Assembly (NCBI GenBank): GCA_025403435.1
Contig: CM046348.1
Location: forward strand, 19,567,679 to 19,631,678
Direction of reading: 5' to 3'
From: Artocarpus heterophyllus
Lineage: Eukaryota > Streptophyta > Magnoliopsida > Rosales > Moraceae
DNA length: 64,000 nucleotides
Under the pieces are notes generated by a model. That model ran no database searches, was not told the DNA's origin, and saw nothing but the letters and a program-made list of their open reading frames with translations. Positions 47,671 to 59,255 of this stretch are shown one piece after another; the first letter of the stretch is position 1; the number at the start of each line of letters is the position of its first letter. A program made the position numbers and the translations under genes.

Positions 47671-47947
47671 GAGGGATTTTGATAAAGGGCGTCCGGCCAA
47701 AATTTTTTTTGGTAAATAGATTTTTTTTTTGACAGCTTTTGACACCAAAAAAAAATTTTTAGACATCAAAACGGTTTCAATTTTTTATTTTTTTTTATTT
47801 TTCTGTTAAGGTTTTTTATTCTGCTACAGTCATTTTTCTTATTTTTTAAGAAAAAACTGAGCATAAAAAAGCATATTTTTTAGTTTAAAAAAAAAAAAAC
47901 TATTTACTTAATTAGAATTTTCTTTTGCCCTTTCATCAAAATCTTCC
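47671..47947. mobile_element. Mutator-type MITE, copy 2
   Basis: 277 bp with ends GAGGGATTTTGATAAAGGGC and, inverted, GGAAGATTTTGATGAAAGGG. It is flanked by GCATAGAAC (47662-47670) and GCATAGATA (47948-47956), a 9-bp duplication with two mismatches. Same family as 44262-44555. Confidence 0.8.
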
Positions 47948-47956
47948 GCATAGATA

Positions 47957-48668
47957 GTACCACGGAAAATTGCAATAAGCAGTAGTAGGACGCGAAAATT
48001 TAAAACGACAACAAATACAGAACTGATTGGAGAGACTGGGAAAAGACAAAAAGAACATACGACAAAAGCAAAGAGAATAACAAATCAAACCAACAATATT
48101 CAAGCACCAAAAAAAAAAAAAAACAAGAAACATGACAACAATGGAAGATGACAGCGATACAGCATCACGTTTCAACAATAGTGGCTGCAAACAAACAACA
48201 GTAAAACACTCCACGCCAACAATTAAAAAAAAGAAGCTTCCTATACAACGGCAAGAGTAGAAAGACGCCAAAGTGGCAGGCATCGGTGCCGCGAACTTCC
48301 CATCGCAAACTGACCGGTACTGTAGTCGCCAGTGTCGGGGAGGGGTTGGGGTTGCTTCAATGAAGGGCATGCTCCGTCGAGGCAAGGGTCTTCGGTGAGA
48401 AAGGGGTGGCTGCCTTATTATTATTATTATTATTATTTTTTAAATCAAACTTCTTTCAACTAAAAATATTACAAATAAAGTCGTATAATACCACTCACTA
48501 CAAGTACAACCACCCACTACAAGTACAAATGATCTCAAAAAACGACTAAATCAACTAGTAAAAATTGAATAAAGCATAAGGATAAAAGATGATGTCTATA
48601 TTAAAAAAAAAAAGACTCTCGACGTCTAAAATAGAGCTGGCTAGTTTGGTTCTTAAAACAAAGAAAAT
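47957..48668. other. Intergenic with GC-rich patch and (TTA)n
   Basis: The 149-codon minus frame 48385-47936 overlaps the MITE end and an A-rich tract, and has no domain; I treat it as chance. A (TTA)n tract is near 48415-48438. A near-duplicate CCACTCACTACAAGTACAAC / CCACCCACTACAAGTACAAA lies at about 48491-48530. Confidence 0.45.
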
Positions 48669-48836
48669 GACCTTTTGTTTTCATTTTTGGGGTATTTTTC
48701 GGATGTTTTCAAAAATGTTTTTGTTTTTTTTTTGGACCAAAATGTAAACCAAATAGATTTTTAAAACCATTTTTGTTTTTTTTGTGTTTTTAAAAATGAC
48801 AAAAAAAACTTTTCAAAAGTATAATCAAACGCCCCT
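48669..48836 (-). mobile_element. hAT-like MITE, copy 2 (inverted)
   Basis: On the minus strand this starts AGGGGCGTTTGATTATAC and matches the copy at 45338-45482 through its poly(T)/poly(A) interior. Confidence 0.55.
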
Positions 48837-49789
48837 AAATTCCTATTATATTGTTTAAAAAAGTATCCTTATATGAAATAATTAACTAAATTTAAGTGAA
48901 GGTACTTTTGGTAAATAGGTTAGCTAGTCCTCATTTTTTGGGGAAGGAATGTGATTCCCTAATCAAAGAGCTTAATTCATTATTTGTGTGCCGTCCACCT
49001 CATTTAATTTTGATGTTCAAAGTTAAACACCAAAATTAAAAATGCTATTTAATTAATTGAACTCATGATTAATAAACGGGCACCCATTGGCTTCGTATTG
49101 AATGGATTTTCAAGTATTCTCTTTGATAAAATTTTGAATGTCACTTCACCAAAACTAGATTGCTTATATTAAAGTTTTTCACTCCCACAATTTCTATTAA
49201 TAAAAAATAAAAACTATTTTGTAGTAAATAACATTTTTTGAAACTTCAGAAAATAAATAATATGTTTTCAAATATCAGAAATAAATAACATAATAATTAG
49301 GTGAATAATTTATTTATTTCAATAAATAAATTATTTGCCTAATAAATTATAAACTTGCCATTTATTAATTTCTTTAATGTCTCCCCAGTGGCACATTCTA
49401 TTATGGGGCAAAGCCAATTCCAATGTCAAAGAGTCACAGGGCTACCATTATAGAAATACAGACATAAAAAAAAAATATAAATCATAGAACGATTCTAGAG
49501 GATTTAAAAACCAGTCTTTTAGCATTTCAAAATTAAAAAAAAAAAAAAGAAAAACAATTTTTTTAACTTTAAAGAAATTTTAAAAAAAAAACACTAAGGA
49601 AGAATATTATTCAACCAAAAAAAATTAACGAAGAATATAAAACATTGTAGAAATTCGTTAGTAACGCCCTTGCAAGAGCGCATGGGCCGTCTCTCTGTGA
49701 TTTCGGCCTTTCCATTTATCGCCGGGCAAACCAACAATTAACATCTGTAATCAATACTATTATTGTTATTATCAATATTATTTTAATCG
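48837..49789. other. Intergenic, no gene seen
   Basis: AT-rich with several A runs (49460-49600). No coding or RNA signal. Confidence 0.5.
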
Positions 49790-49798
49790 TAATTAAAA

Positions 49799-50241
49799 GA
49801 TAAATTGCATTGTTTTATCTTCAACTATTTACTTTTTGTTTAAAGCATCTTAATCTTTTAATCTTTACACATTGCATCTTATACTTTAAAATTATTGGTA
49901 ATTAAAATCTAATAGCTATCAAGTATTAATAAGCATGAACAGTTTTAGTCACAAAAATTATATATGAATTTTTTTAAGAGTAAAGATCGTCATTTTAAGA
50001 AAAAAATCAAAGATCAACACTTGTGTTGTTTTTTAACACTTATTAACTATTATGCTTTAATTGTCAATAATTTTAAAATTTACACTGTATTTTGTCAAAA
50101 ATTTTACTTTTTAACATTTGTTAGCTATTAGACTTTAATTGTTAATAATTTTAAGATTCAGGACATATTTTACCAAAATTAAAATTTATGATGTATTATA
50201 AAAAAAAAGAACAATTTAAAGTGTCATAATGCAATTTACCT
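49799..50241. mobile_element. MITE with 9-bp duplication upstream of syntaxin gene
   Basis: 443 bp. Ends read GATAAATTGCATTG and, inverted, AGGTAAATTGCATTA. A perfect 9-bp duplication TAATTAAAA flanks it (49790-49798 and 50242-50250), indicating a Mutator-type origin. Its right end is about 200 bp upstream of the syntaxin start codon. Confidence 0.78.
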
Positions 50242-50443
50242 TAATTAAAATTAACATTAACAGCCCTTCACCGTGTTGTTTGTCCAGGTATCAAAGTCAA
50301 AAAACAACGCACAAACTGAAAACGTCCCTTTTTTTTTTTCAGAGCTCGGGAAAAGCTCATAAAAACTCATTTTTCTTTCGATTGGACACAATCTTCAGAA
50401 TTTTAACTTTCTTTCTGCGTCTCTGTGTTCTGAAATCTTCGAC

Positions 50444-53400
50444 ATGAACGACCTGCTCGCGGTAATTTTCTCTCATTTTTTTATGTTTCAAAATTCAATT
50501 CTGTTTGTATGTATTTGTGATGGTTTTACAGTAATAATAAGTGTGTAAACAATGCAAATTTTAGAGTTGTCTTTTGTTTGTACTTTGTAGGATTTTTTTT
50601 TTCTTTCTTGTAGTTGATATTTTGATTCTGTTTACGAAGAACAGAGTTTTTTGAATTTTGGACTTCGATGATGACTGTAATCGTTTGATGATTTTTTTCT
50701 TTTATTTTTTCTTTTTAAGGGATTGATGATCTTATCTCTGGCTTGAATTTTAATTTTTAACTTTTTTTGGGAATACCCAGTTGTAAAATGGAGGCTAAAT
50801 TGAACTTTAATGGCTCAGTGATCTGACCAAGTTGAAGCCTTTGTGACAGTTTATTTGTTTCTTGTTTTTTCCCCTCTCTCTGGGGTCTCCGACAAGTGAC
50901 AAATCACAGGATAGTTGAATTGAATAGTTATTTGGTCCCATATAATTAAAAGTGTTTGATACTCAATTTCATGGTTCTGTAACTTTTTCTTGGCATCCAA
51001 ACATTCCTACAAGATTCTTCTCCTGTGGAAGCTTTACTATGCCAAGTTAATTTCATGTTACTAAGTTAACATCAAGAAACGAATCTTTATAATGTCAAGT
51101 CATTTTTATGTGACTAAGATAACATCAAGAACAATAAAAACCAATTTACATTATAATATTTGTTGGACAATTTTGGTTCAGGACTGCTTAATCTGTTACT
51201 TCTGTGGGTCTCTTTTATTTTTGTTAAAGTTAAATCATATTTGTCAGCTCATATAATGAACAAATTGTACTTTTTTTTTATTGTACTATGTCCCAGGATT
51301 CATTTGTTGGAGATGCCAAAGGCCAGCCTTCTAGAGAAGATGATATCGAAATGGGGAGGCAAGTTCAACGGAGCAATTCAGATATTGGAATGGAAGCTTT
51401 CAATAAGCAGGTCTCACTTGTTTTCTATCATAGTCATATTGGATTGTTCACCATATTAGACTTGCTAGCTTTCAATAAGCAGGTCTCACTTGTTTTCTAT
51501 CGTAGTCATATTGGATTGTTCACCATGTCAGACTTCCTTATAATTGAATGAAAAATCATGCAAATTGTGGAAAACCAATATGTTGAAGAATTGAATTTTA
51601 AACTTTTTATTCTCTTTTTGGTTCCTTAACATTGGGCCTTACTAATCAGGAGTTCCATAATTTAGGTTTTTGATGCTATTGTGTGTGTTTCTTTTTTTTT
51701 TTTTTTGTGATTCAGATACAAGAGGTTGAGAAACATGTGGATAAGCTTTCTGGACTGCTTAAGAAACTTAAGGTTTGTAAATTTCTCATCCAATGCTTTG
51801 TATCAATGGTTGACATGTTTACAATAAGGTGTTCAAGATTTTTAAGTTCTTTCCACATGTGAGTGAATGAACAGGAACAGCAAGTATGCCAAGTAATTTT
51901 AGGGTCCGTTTGGTTCGAGCATTTGAGCAGAGTATTTGAATGAAGATTTAAATTTTTGTGAGAGAAAATACTGTAGCAAAATGATTCAAACCATGATTTG
52001 AATATCCAACCAAACGGGCCCTTAAACTCTAATTTATACTTTCTACAGGATGCTAATGAGGAGTCGAAGTCTGTGACCAAGGCATCAGCAATGAAAGGTA
52101 TAATCATGGGTCTAAAAGCTTGCAACGACATAATGAACCGATGAGTGGAAGTGCCTAATTGTTTTACTGATGTAACTTTGAGGCAGCTTCACCAAGATGG
52201 ATAGGCATTTAGTATATTTGTAGGCCGGAAATCCTCTCTTTGTTATTTTATTTCCATTTTCTTCGACAAGTCTTTGACTGCTATTATTCAGTGATCAAGA
52301 AACGCATGGAGAAAGACATTGATGAAGTGGGAAAGATTGCACGTAGCATCAAAGCAAAACTAGAAGCCATAAGCAAAGAAGTAAAATTCTCTGTCCCTAG
52401 ATTTTTGCAAGAATAAATAGCCTTATTCTTAAGTTATGTACTGATGTTCTTTTGTTCCTCCAGAACTTAGCCAACAGACAGAAGCCAGGATGTGAGAAAG
52501 GAACAGGTGTTGACAGAGCAAGGATGAACATGACAAAGTTCGGAAAGAGTCCCTATTTTAAAAATTTTTTATTACTATTGAACTTCTTCCTTTAACTAAG
52601 GACAATAATAAACTGATGTGTGAACGAACTTTTGAATGGCAGTTCTTTGACGAAAAAGTTCAGGGACATAATGACCGAGTTTCAGGTATATTGTGTTTGT
52701 TCTTGATGAATTGGTTGTCACTTTCTTCTCACGAGTGCACTATTTTTCAGACCCTCAGACAAAGAATCCAAGATGAATATCGTGAGGTTGTGGAGAGAAG
52801 AGTCATTACAGGTCTTAATATCTGAATTTACAAACTACCATACTGAAGTGTTAGACATCTATGTCTTAAAATAGTGTTTTACAATTTCATAATGGCTGAT
52901 CACAAAATGAACTCTTTTTTTTTTTTTTGGCTCTGATGAACTTTGTTTTTGTGTGATTATGATTGTTCAGTTACGGGTACCAAACCAGATGAAGAGGTGA
53001 GTCTAAATTCTAGTATCATAACCTTTATCTTAAACTTAAATCTTGTTGATTATGATACACTTTTAGTTTCTATTTTTAGACAATTGACCATCTCATAGAA
53101 ACCGGAAACAGCGAGCAAATATTTCAAAAGGCAATTCAAGAATCGGGACGGGGACAGGTTTGCAACATTGTTCCTTTCACTCAATCATCTGTTGGTTTGA
53201 AACTTTGGAGCTTCATCTGATTCAGCAATTCAATTCAAGGTCCTAAGCACTTTGGAAGAGATACAGGAGAGACATGATGCTGTGAAAGAAATAGAGAAAA
53301 AGCTTCTTGATTTACACCAGGTACTTGCACAAAACAACATAAAAAGTCAGTAACCTGTGAAAGTGACATGTCAGAAACGTGATTATTATTCATTCCGTTT

Positions 53401-53746
53401 CTCAGATCTACATGGACATGGCAGTCCTAGTCGAAGCGCAGGGAGAGATCATCGACAACATTGAGAATCAGGTTTGTTCAATACTTATTTGCATACCAAG
53501 GATGTGTATTTGCATGATATGCACACAATAAATGTGCATTGTTTGGCGGCGCCGGGTTTTTGATGGGGGGATATTGTTCAGGTCACAAATGCCGCTGAGC
53601 ATGTCCAAAGAGGGAACACCGTACTTCAGAATGCAAAGAAACTTCAAAGGAACTCGCGAAAATGGATGTGCATTGCCATTATCATTCTTTTAGTAATAGT
53701 AGCTGTTATAGTTTTAGGAGTACTTAAACCATGGAAGAGTTCTTAA
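50444..53746 (+). CDS. SYP132: Qa-SNARE syntaxin of the SYP13 group, 13 exons
   Basis: Exons: 50444-50461, 51297-51410, 51716-51772, 52049-52097, 52292-52380, 52464-52537, 52643-52685, 52751-52811, 52971-52996, 53080-53157, 53240-53320, 53406-53471, 53582-53746. All introns are GT-AG, all phases match, and the product is 306 residues, the usual length. MNDLL at the start, [13 protein letters not shown] (about 120-132) and KPWKSS at the end are SYP131/132-like rather than SYP12-like. Domains: N-terminal Habc helices (about 37-150), SNARE helix (about 207-268) with the zero-layer glutamine at Q242 (EAQGEI), and one C-terminal membrane anchor (about 281-301). SYP13 syntaxins act at the plasma membrane in default secretion, pairing with VAMP72 and SNAP25-type partners. 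A second terminal exon lies at 55760. A MITE sits in intron 3, and exon 2 ends in a 72-bp tandem duplication. Whether this is the SYP132 or SYP131 orthologue needs a tree. Confidence 0.95.
51396..51539 (+). repeat. 72-bp tandem duplication across exon 2 splice donor
   Basis: Copies 51396-51467 and 51468-51539 differ at a few positions. Each contains the end of exon 2 (..AATAAGCAG) followed by the donor GTCTCA, so there are two donors, after 51410 and after 51482. Confidence 0.95.
51902..52021. mobile_element. Tourist-like (PIF/Harbinger) MITE in syntaxin intron 3
   Basis: 120 bp. Ends GGGTCCGTTTGGTT and AACCAAACGGGCCC are inverted repeats. It is flanked by the TTA duplication (51899-51901 and 52022-52024) typical of this superfamily. 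It ends 27 bp before exon 4, so the branch-point region and acceptor tract of intron 3 lie in or beside it. Confidence 0.88.
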
Positions 53747-55759
53747 GCTCTCCCTTTGTCCCTTGACCATAATATATTAGTGAAATAGGAGTCTCTAGGG
53801 CTTATACCCTTTTCTCTTTTACCTCTCTTAGAAGTGTGCCTTGCTTGTTTGGTTTGGTTTTTTTTATTTTTTATTTTATAATTTTAGCCCTTTCATTTGT
53901 GAAGTTTGATTTATTGAGTTTGTGTTGGTGTGTCTTTGAAGCAGTGGGCGTGGATGTTTGGAAAAAAAAAAAACAATTTTCCACATACACTATAACCTTT
54001 GGGGCGGTTTTTAATTTGGTTTGCCATGTGATATATATGATCCTTATTCCTTGCCACTTGATCATATATTAATCACCTTTTGTTTATTTATTTATTTTTT
54101 TTCCCGGGGTGCCCTTTTTTCTTTCTTTTATTCTTTTTTTTTTCCCTCCAATTTCTAAAAAGCCAAAAAAAAAGAAGAAAAATAATGGCGTTTTTGCTAA
54201 ATATGTTAGTCTGTTGGAAATTGAGAATCATTTGCACCTGTCCTTGTTAGTAGTTAATGACGTTTGTAGGATTTTTAGAACAAAGAAAAAGGCCCATGGT
54301 GATATGTTTGGACTTCTTTTTGGGCTCAAAGAGTTTGTAAAGATTAAAAACCCAGACCCAACCCAATACTCATTTTTGCTTTTTGTTGACCTTAATTTCT
54401 AGAAAAAATTTGGTGGAATTCATGTTTTGAATTTATCCTACAATTTTTTTTTTCAGATTTATACCGCATTTTGTCTTAGTTCATTTATGTTGCACAATCG
54501 GAAACTCCAAGATTTACAGTATAAATATGAAAGTGGGTTGTTTTTTGGCGTTCCCTAAAATGTCTCTTAAAGTTACTTTTAGCCCCAAAGTAAGGTTTTG
54601 GGATCACTCAAATTCGAATGTTGTACTTTGAATTTTTTCTGTGTTTGTTTACGTTCCAATTTCGGACTTGATCTTTTAACAATAAAATTGTGCTTTTACA
54701 GAATAACTCATGTTTTTCCTTCTAAAACATGGTGGCCAATCCAAATTAACTCCTCAGACCTAAAAAAGCAACAGGCTGGTGCTTAAGTTTTACTTTTTTT
54801 TTTTTTTGTATTACTAGGATGTTTTGCAAAATGGTTTGAACAGTTCAAACCATTTATAATGTAAAGCTCTTGTATGCTACAATGTTGAACTCATTTTTTG
54901 AGTTTGAAGCATTTTACCGTACACCATATACATGTTCCACCATTCGTAGTTGTAGAGAACATTGTGATTATTTAACCTTAAAAACTCATTTTTAAGCATT
55001 TTATCTTATAAGATTGGAGAATTTTTCAAATGTCATCTTTTAAGAGTTACTTTTTATAAATATCATACATGTGTATTTATGGCATCACTTAACATGTAAT
55101 ATGAACGAGAGTGTGACATAAACGTTTTAAATGTAGTATAAAAAAATACAAGTTTTAAAAGTGTGTCATAAGATGTAATATTCAACCTCAGAAAAGCATA
55201 TATAAATATGTGTGTATATACATATAAGGGGACTGTAGATTGGGCTTGTCTTATCCTTATCAAAATGGGCTGCTTCTGGGTTGAGTTGGTCGGTAAAGGC
55301 GGAGGCTGGTCCCCCAAAGCATTTACCAAACTGTGGATAAGAAAGCATGTGTCTCACTAATAACCTCATTAATTTATATATTCTCTACCCTTTATTGTTG
55401 AATGGTGTTAGATTTTTGTCCTACTTGTCTCTCTTTAGATACTAATTTAAAGGAGCAAAATTCTAATTAAGGAGATAAAACTTAGAAGGTTAGTTAAGGA
55501 GGGGATATTTGTTAATTTTAGTTTTGGTAATTCACTATCGATGAAGGCTTTTAATATACTTCCCTTAATTACTACTCTAATATCATACAAGGAAGTGCCA
55601 ATTGTCACTTTTGTTTCTTTGTGTATTTATTTATTATTTATTGTTGTTTTTTTGAAGATATTATTTTTTGTTATTACTGTTATTATTATTGAACAATGAT
55701 TACTACTGGAATGGCAAAAGAGTTGTTATAGTTTTATCCATATTTGTACTGTTGTACAG
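53747..55759. other. Region between the two alternative syntaxin last exons
   Basis: Would be the 3' untranslated region and downstream flank of the short transcript, and part of a 2.29 kb intron (53472-55759) for the long one. AT-rich without a supported gene. The first canonical AATAAA after the proximal stop is far away at 54681-54686. Words related to the MITE at 23880 occur near 54835-54880. Confidence 0.6.
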
Positions 55760-55921
55760 GTAACAAAGGCAGTGGACCATGTGCGATCTGGTAGAGATGC
55801 TCTACAGACGGCAAAAGCCTTGCAAAAGAGGTCAAGAAAATGCATGCTCATTTCCATTATATTGCTTCTGGTTATTGCAATCATCGTAGTCCTCTCCATA
55901 TTAAAACCATGGAAAAAGTAA
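55760..55921 (+). CDS. SYP132: Alternative terminal exon of the SYP13 syntaxin
   Basis: Follows an acceptor (..GTTGTACAG). It is in the phase needed to join exon 12 (donor after 53471) and runs 53 codons to TAA at 55919-55921. It reads VTKAVDHVRSG..QKRSRKC, a hydrophobic anchor (MLISIILLLVIAIIVVLSIL) and KPWKK. By my count about 30 of 53 residues equal those of the proximal last exon. It starts at the same residue (253), encodes the same C-terminal SNARE layers and anchor, and has the same length within one residue. It has no upstream copy of exons 1-12, so it is best read as an alternative last exon and not a separate gene. A degenerate duplicate exon is the alternative, but its frame is fully intact. 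Confidence 0.88.
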   Translation, partial: VTKAVDHVRSGRDALQTAKALQKRSRKCMLISIILLLVIAIIVVLSILKPWKK

Positions 55922-57096
55922 AAAAAAAAAAAAAAAAAAAGAAAGAAAAGAGAAATAAAATAAAATAAAAAGTGCAAGAGAAGACAGCCATCATCATATT
56001 CCTCTTATTGCAAGGTGCACTTGGTTTTTTGTTCCACACAAATTCTGTCTTTAGAGAATTTGGCTCTTTTTATCTTTACTTCTTTTGGTAAAAGAGAAGA
56101 GGGCTTGTTGGTCTTTTTATGTATGGTGTTTTTAAGACACAATAAATGAGTAACATAAGATATTATGGTTGTAAAAAGCTCATTTCTTATACTTTCTTCA
56201 CCATCTATATATATAGCTTTTCTTTGATCATGCAATTTTTTAAGGTTTAGGAGGAGCAAACCATGTGTTTCACTGTTTCATGGATGATGTCAAGGATAAC
56301 TTTAGCAATCAAATTTGATGAATCTCACACTTTTTCTAGGTAAGTTCTGAATTTTCTCGATAACCGACAGATGTAGACGTTAAATTCGAAAAATGTACGG
56401 AGAAACAATGACAGTATTTTATACCTATTATAGAGACAAGAACACGGTACTTTAATAGCTATAGAAAAAAAAAGAAGGAAATAATTTTTTTAAAAACATA
56501 CAAGTGTTAATACCTTTTATAGAGAAGATTGGAACTCTTCATGGTGGAGTTAGATGTAAAATTATCGCAAGAAATTAAAAAAAAAAATCATAGAGGAAAA
56601 ATACTATCGCTGGTACTAATATTAAGGGTTACCATATGAGTAGGCTAGTCGAAAAGAAAAAGAAAAAAGAAAAAAGAAGGAGCAGATCGGTTCTCAGCTA
56701 CTTGCTCATTATTGCCCTCCTTATTCCGCTGGTCTTCCCAATATTAACAGGGAAACATTTCTTAGGTAGAGAATTCTTGGTTATGAAACAATGCAGAGCA
56801 ACCGCAACCGCTGGAGTCAAAATAAAAAACATCCACCAAACTAGTGCATTTCTGGACCAACCTATTTTTTCCTCTCAAGCTATTTTTTCCTCCATCAAAA
56901 TATAAGCTCCACTAAAGTTTCAAAGCCTTACCTTCTCTAATTGTCAATCAATGTTTCTCTTAAGATACTTTCTAGAGTAAAATTGCACCTGCCAGCTTAT
57001 TGATATCTTGTGGTGATTTCACGTGTCTCTAGTGCAGTAGTTACAATCTTTGGACATAACATTTGATTTTACTTTTGAAAAGATAAGCATGCTGCC
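55922..57096. other. Downstream of syntaxin gene, no further gene
   Basis: Begins with A-rich tracts after the distal exon. The frame 56636-56905 has a Lys/Arg run followed by a hydrophobic stretch but no SNARE residues. Confidence 0.5.
56141..56146 (+). other. Candidate poly(A) signal for the distal syntaxin isoform
   Basis: AATAAA about 220 bp after the distal stop codon, a normal distance for plant 3' ends. Confidence 0.4.
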
Positions 57097-57350
57097 GGTT
57101 GGAGCCAGAAAAATTAGTCAGGGCGAAACTTATACTAATATTGTTACGAAAAATTAAACAAAACGAGATAATTTTAACTTATACTAATATTGTTATGAAA
57201 AATTAAATAAAACGAGATATTCTTTTTAAGGAAATGAAGCGAGATATAGTACTTTGGAAAAGGTGGAACATAATTCAAGGTATAAGTTTAAGAGGTTATA
57301 AAATTTTATATACAATATTGAAAGAAAAAAAAATTCAAGTGTGTAGCTTC
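57097..57350. repeat. Relative of the GAGCCAG element, with 51-bp tandem duplication
   Basis: Starts GGAGCCAGAAAAATTAGT as at 43619. Includes two copies of a CTTATACTAATATTG.. unit (about 57129-57178 and 57179-57228) and an A-rich interior without ORF. Confidence 0.45.
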
Positions 57351-58572
57351 ACCCTGGATACACATAGATCTTCTTTTTGCATGAAAAATAGCTTTTTGAG
57401 GGGGAAAAAAAAGATAAAAAAAAGAAAAAGATCATGGTTTCCTGTGAATTCCAAGCTGATTCTTGTTCCTTCATCTCGAAACTATCTAAGTAGTTACATA
57501 GTCATATTCATTTTTGTCATTATCAATCTCCAAGCATCAAATATGACCTTACTTTGTATAAACTTTACCTAATCCACCTAGAGCAACAATGTTAAATGAC
57601 CGACAAAGGTGAAATGGACTCAAGAGCCGAAGTCCCAACAGATCTGATCCCACAAGCTACGAAACTCTGCAGATCTATTTGAATAAATTTAACGATTCAA
57701 AACGGAGCTACTGTATGTAAATTTGATGGTTCAAAACGGAGCTCCTACCTATCATATAAATCTCAAATATCTCAAAAGAAAACCTAAGAAGGCACGCCCA
57801 AAGTTTTCAGCTTGATAGATCATTTTGTTCTTTAATTCCACATGATTCTCTGGCAACCGACGGATTTCATATTGATATGTCATATTACCCACCAATGGAT
57901 ATTGTTTTTGGTAGAGTACTTGATCTCAAGTCTGAAATAGCCAAAATCATGAGAAATCAAAATATTTTCCTACTTGATATTTAAGGAAGGAAGAAAGACT
58001 AAGACCAACTTTCTGCAAAACATGTGAGGCAAATATAATCAATTGAAGAAGGTGCATATATTCCATAATAAGTATACTTTAATCATAATGATGCAGGGGT
58101 ATAGAAGGGAAAAAGAGGGCAAACCAGATATTGATTTTGCAACTAATTTTAATAATAATAATAATAATAAATACACAAAGCAACAAGAGCTGATATGAGC
58201 AATTAAGCCTCTGATCAAACAAGGTCACCAAAGTACATGCAAAGAGTGTTTGTAATTTTTTTTTAAGTATTAAATAGGAGACCAAAGTAGCTGCAAAAGA
58301 AAGGATATTTTATTTCTCTATTTTATTATTTTTTTTAACACCGAAGGAATCAAATCTCAAGAAGAAAATTGCACGTTACAATATTGATAGAATCAAACCA
58401 TGCCCAAAATTCCCAATACTCTCGATTCATACACTAGCACTTCACCCTAATAAAAAGCCGTGTGGAAAGTGGAATTAACTTATTACCTATCTAGAATGTA
58501 ATCTCACAAGGGGCATGAAAGGTTCTACAACGGCATATATTTTCTCCGGCATATGAACACAACGGCGAAATT
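57351..58572. other. Intergenic, no gene seen
   Basis: AT-rich. An imperfect tandem (TTCAAAACGGAGCT twice, about 57697 and 57731) and (AAT)n near 58150-58169. No coding signal. Confidence 0.5.
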
Positions 58573-59223
58573 ATTGGAAATAAATATGAGAACACAACGG
58601 AAGGAACGGATCACTGATAAACAAAAATTTTCTGAAAACTTTGTTAATCGGGAATAACTATATAATTTTAATTAATAATAAAAAGCTTTGAGAATTTTTA
58701 CCAACATTTTGAAAACCTATCAAGGTATTTAGCTTTCCTCTTTGATATCACGATCTTCCAAACCAGACTTCCACAAAAATGGAGAGACGAGTGGGTGTCA
58801 AATTGCAAGAATGAATTAACCTCACACTTTTCTAGATCAACACAGAGAAGGCTTTTTTTAAGAGGAACTCTCATTTTTCTTTATGAGTATTATGTAAAAG
58901 TTACGTGAAAAAGATTAAACTATAGAGATAACTGTTATCTTTATCTTTTTATATTTTTTCAATTAATTTTAATTTATTTTAAATCTAAAATAACCACCAT
59001 ATCAGATATATAGAAAGAGATATACTCTACATAATCCTTATCCTTTTTTATTTTATTTTAAAACTGAATCACGTTTGATTCTATAATATATATATATATT
59101 TATATTTATAAACATGTAATTTAAACAAAAGAATAAACGAATCACCAACTTCGTGATTCTTTATATATATATATATTATATATATAAACAGGTTTCGTAC
59201 AGTTAATGAAACTTATGTTTATA

Positions 59224-59255
<32 letters not shown>

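Noticed and set aside
47936..48385. 149-codon minus-strand frame
   Set aside because: It overlaps the end of a MITE and a poly(A) tract, and shows no recognisable domain.
45338..48836. One 3.5 kb hAT element bounded by the two similar inverted ends
   Set aside because: Each end is better explained as part of its own short MITE of about 150 bp; no matching 8-bp duplication or transposase between them.
56636..56905. Frame with a basic run followed by a hydrophobic segment, reminiscent of a third syntaxin tail
   Set aside because: No SNARE-layer residues, no KPW end, no credible phase-0 acceptor. The lysines come from an A-rich low-complexity tract.
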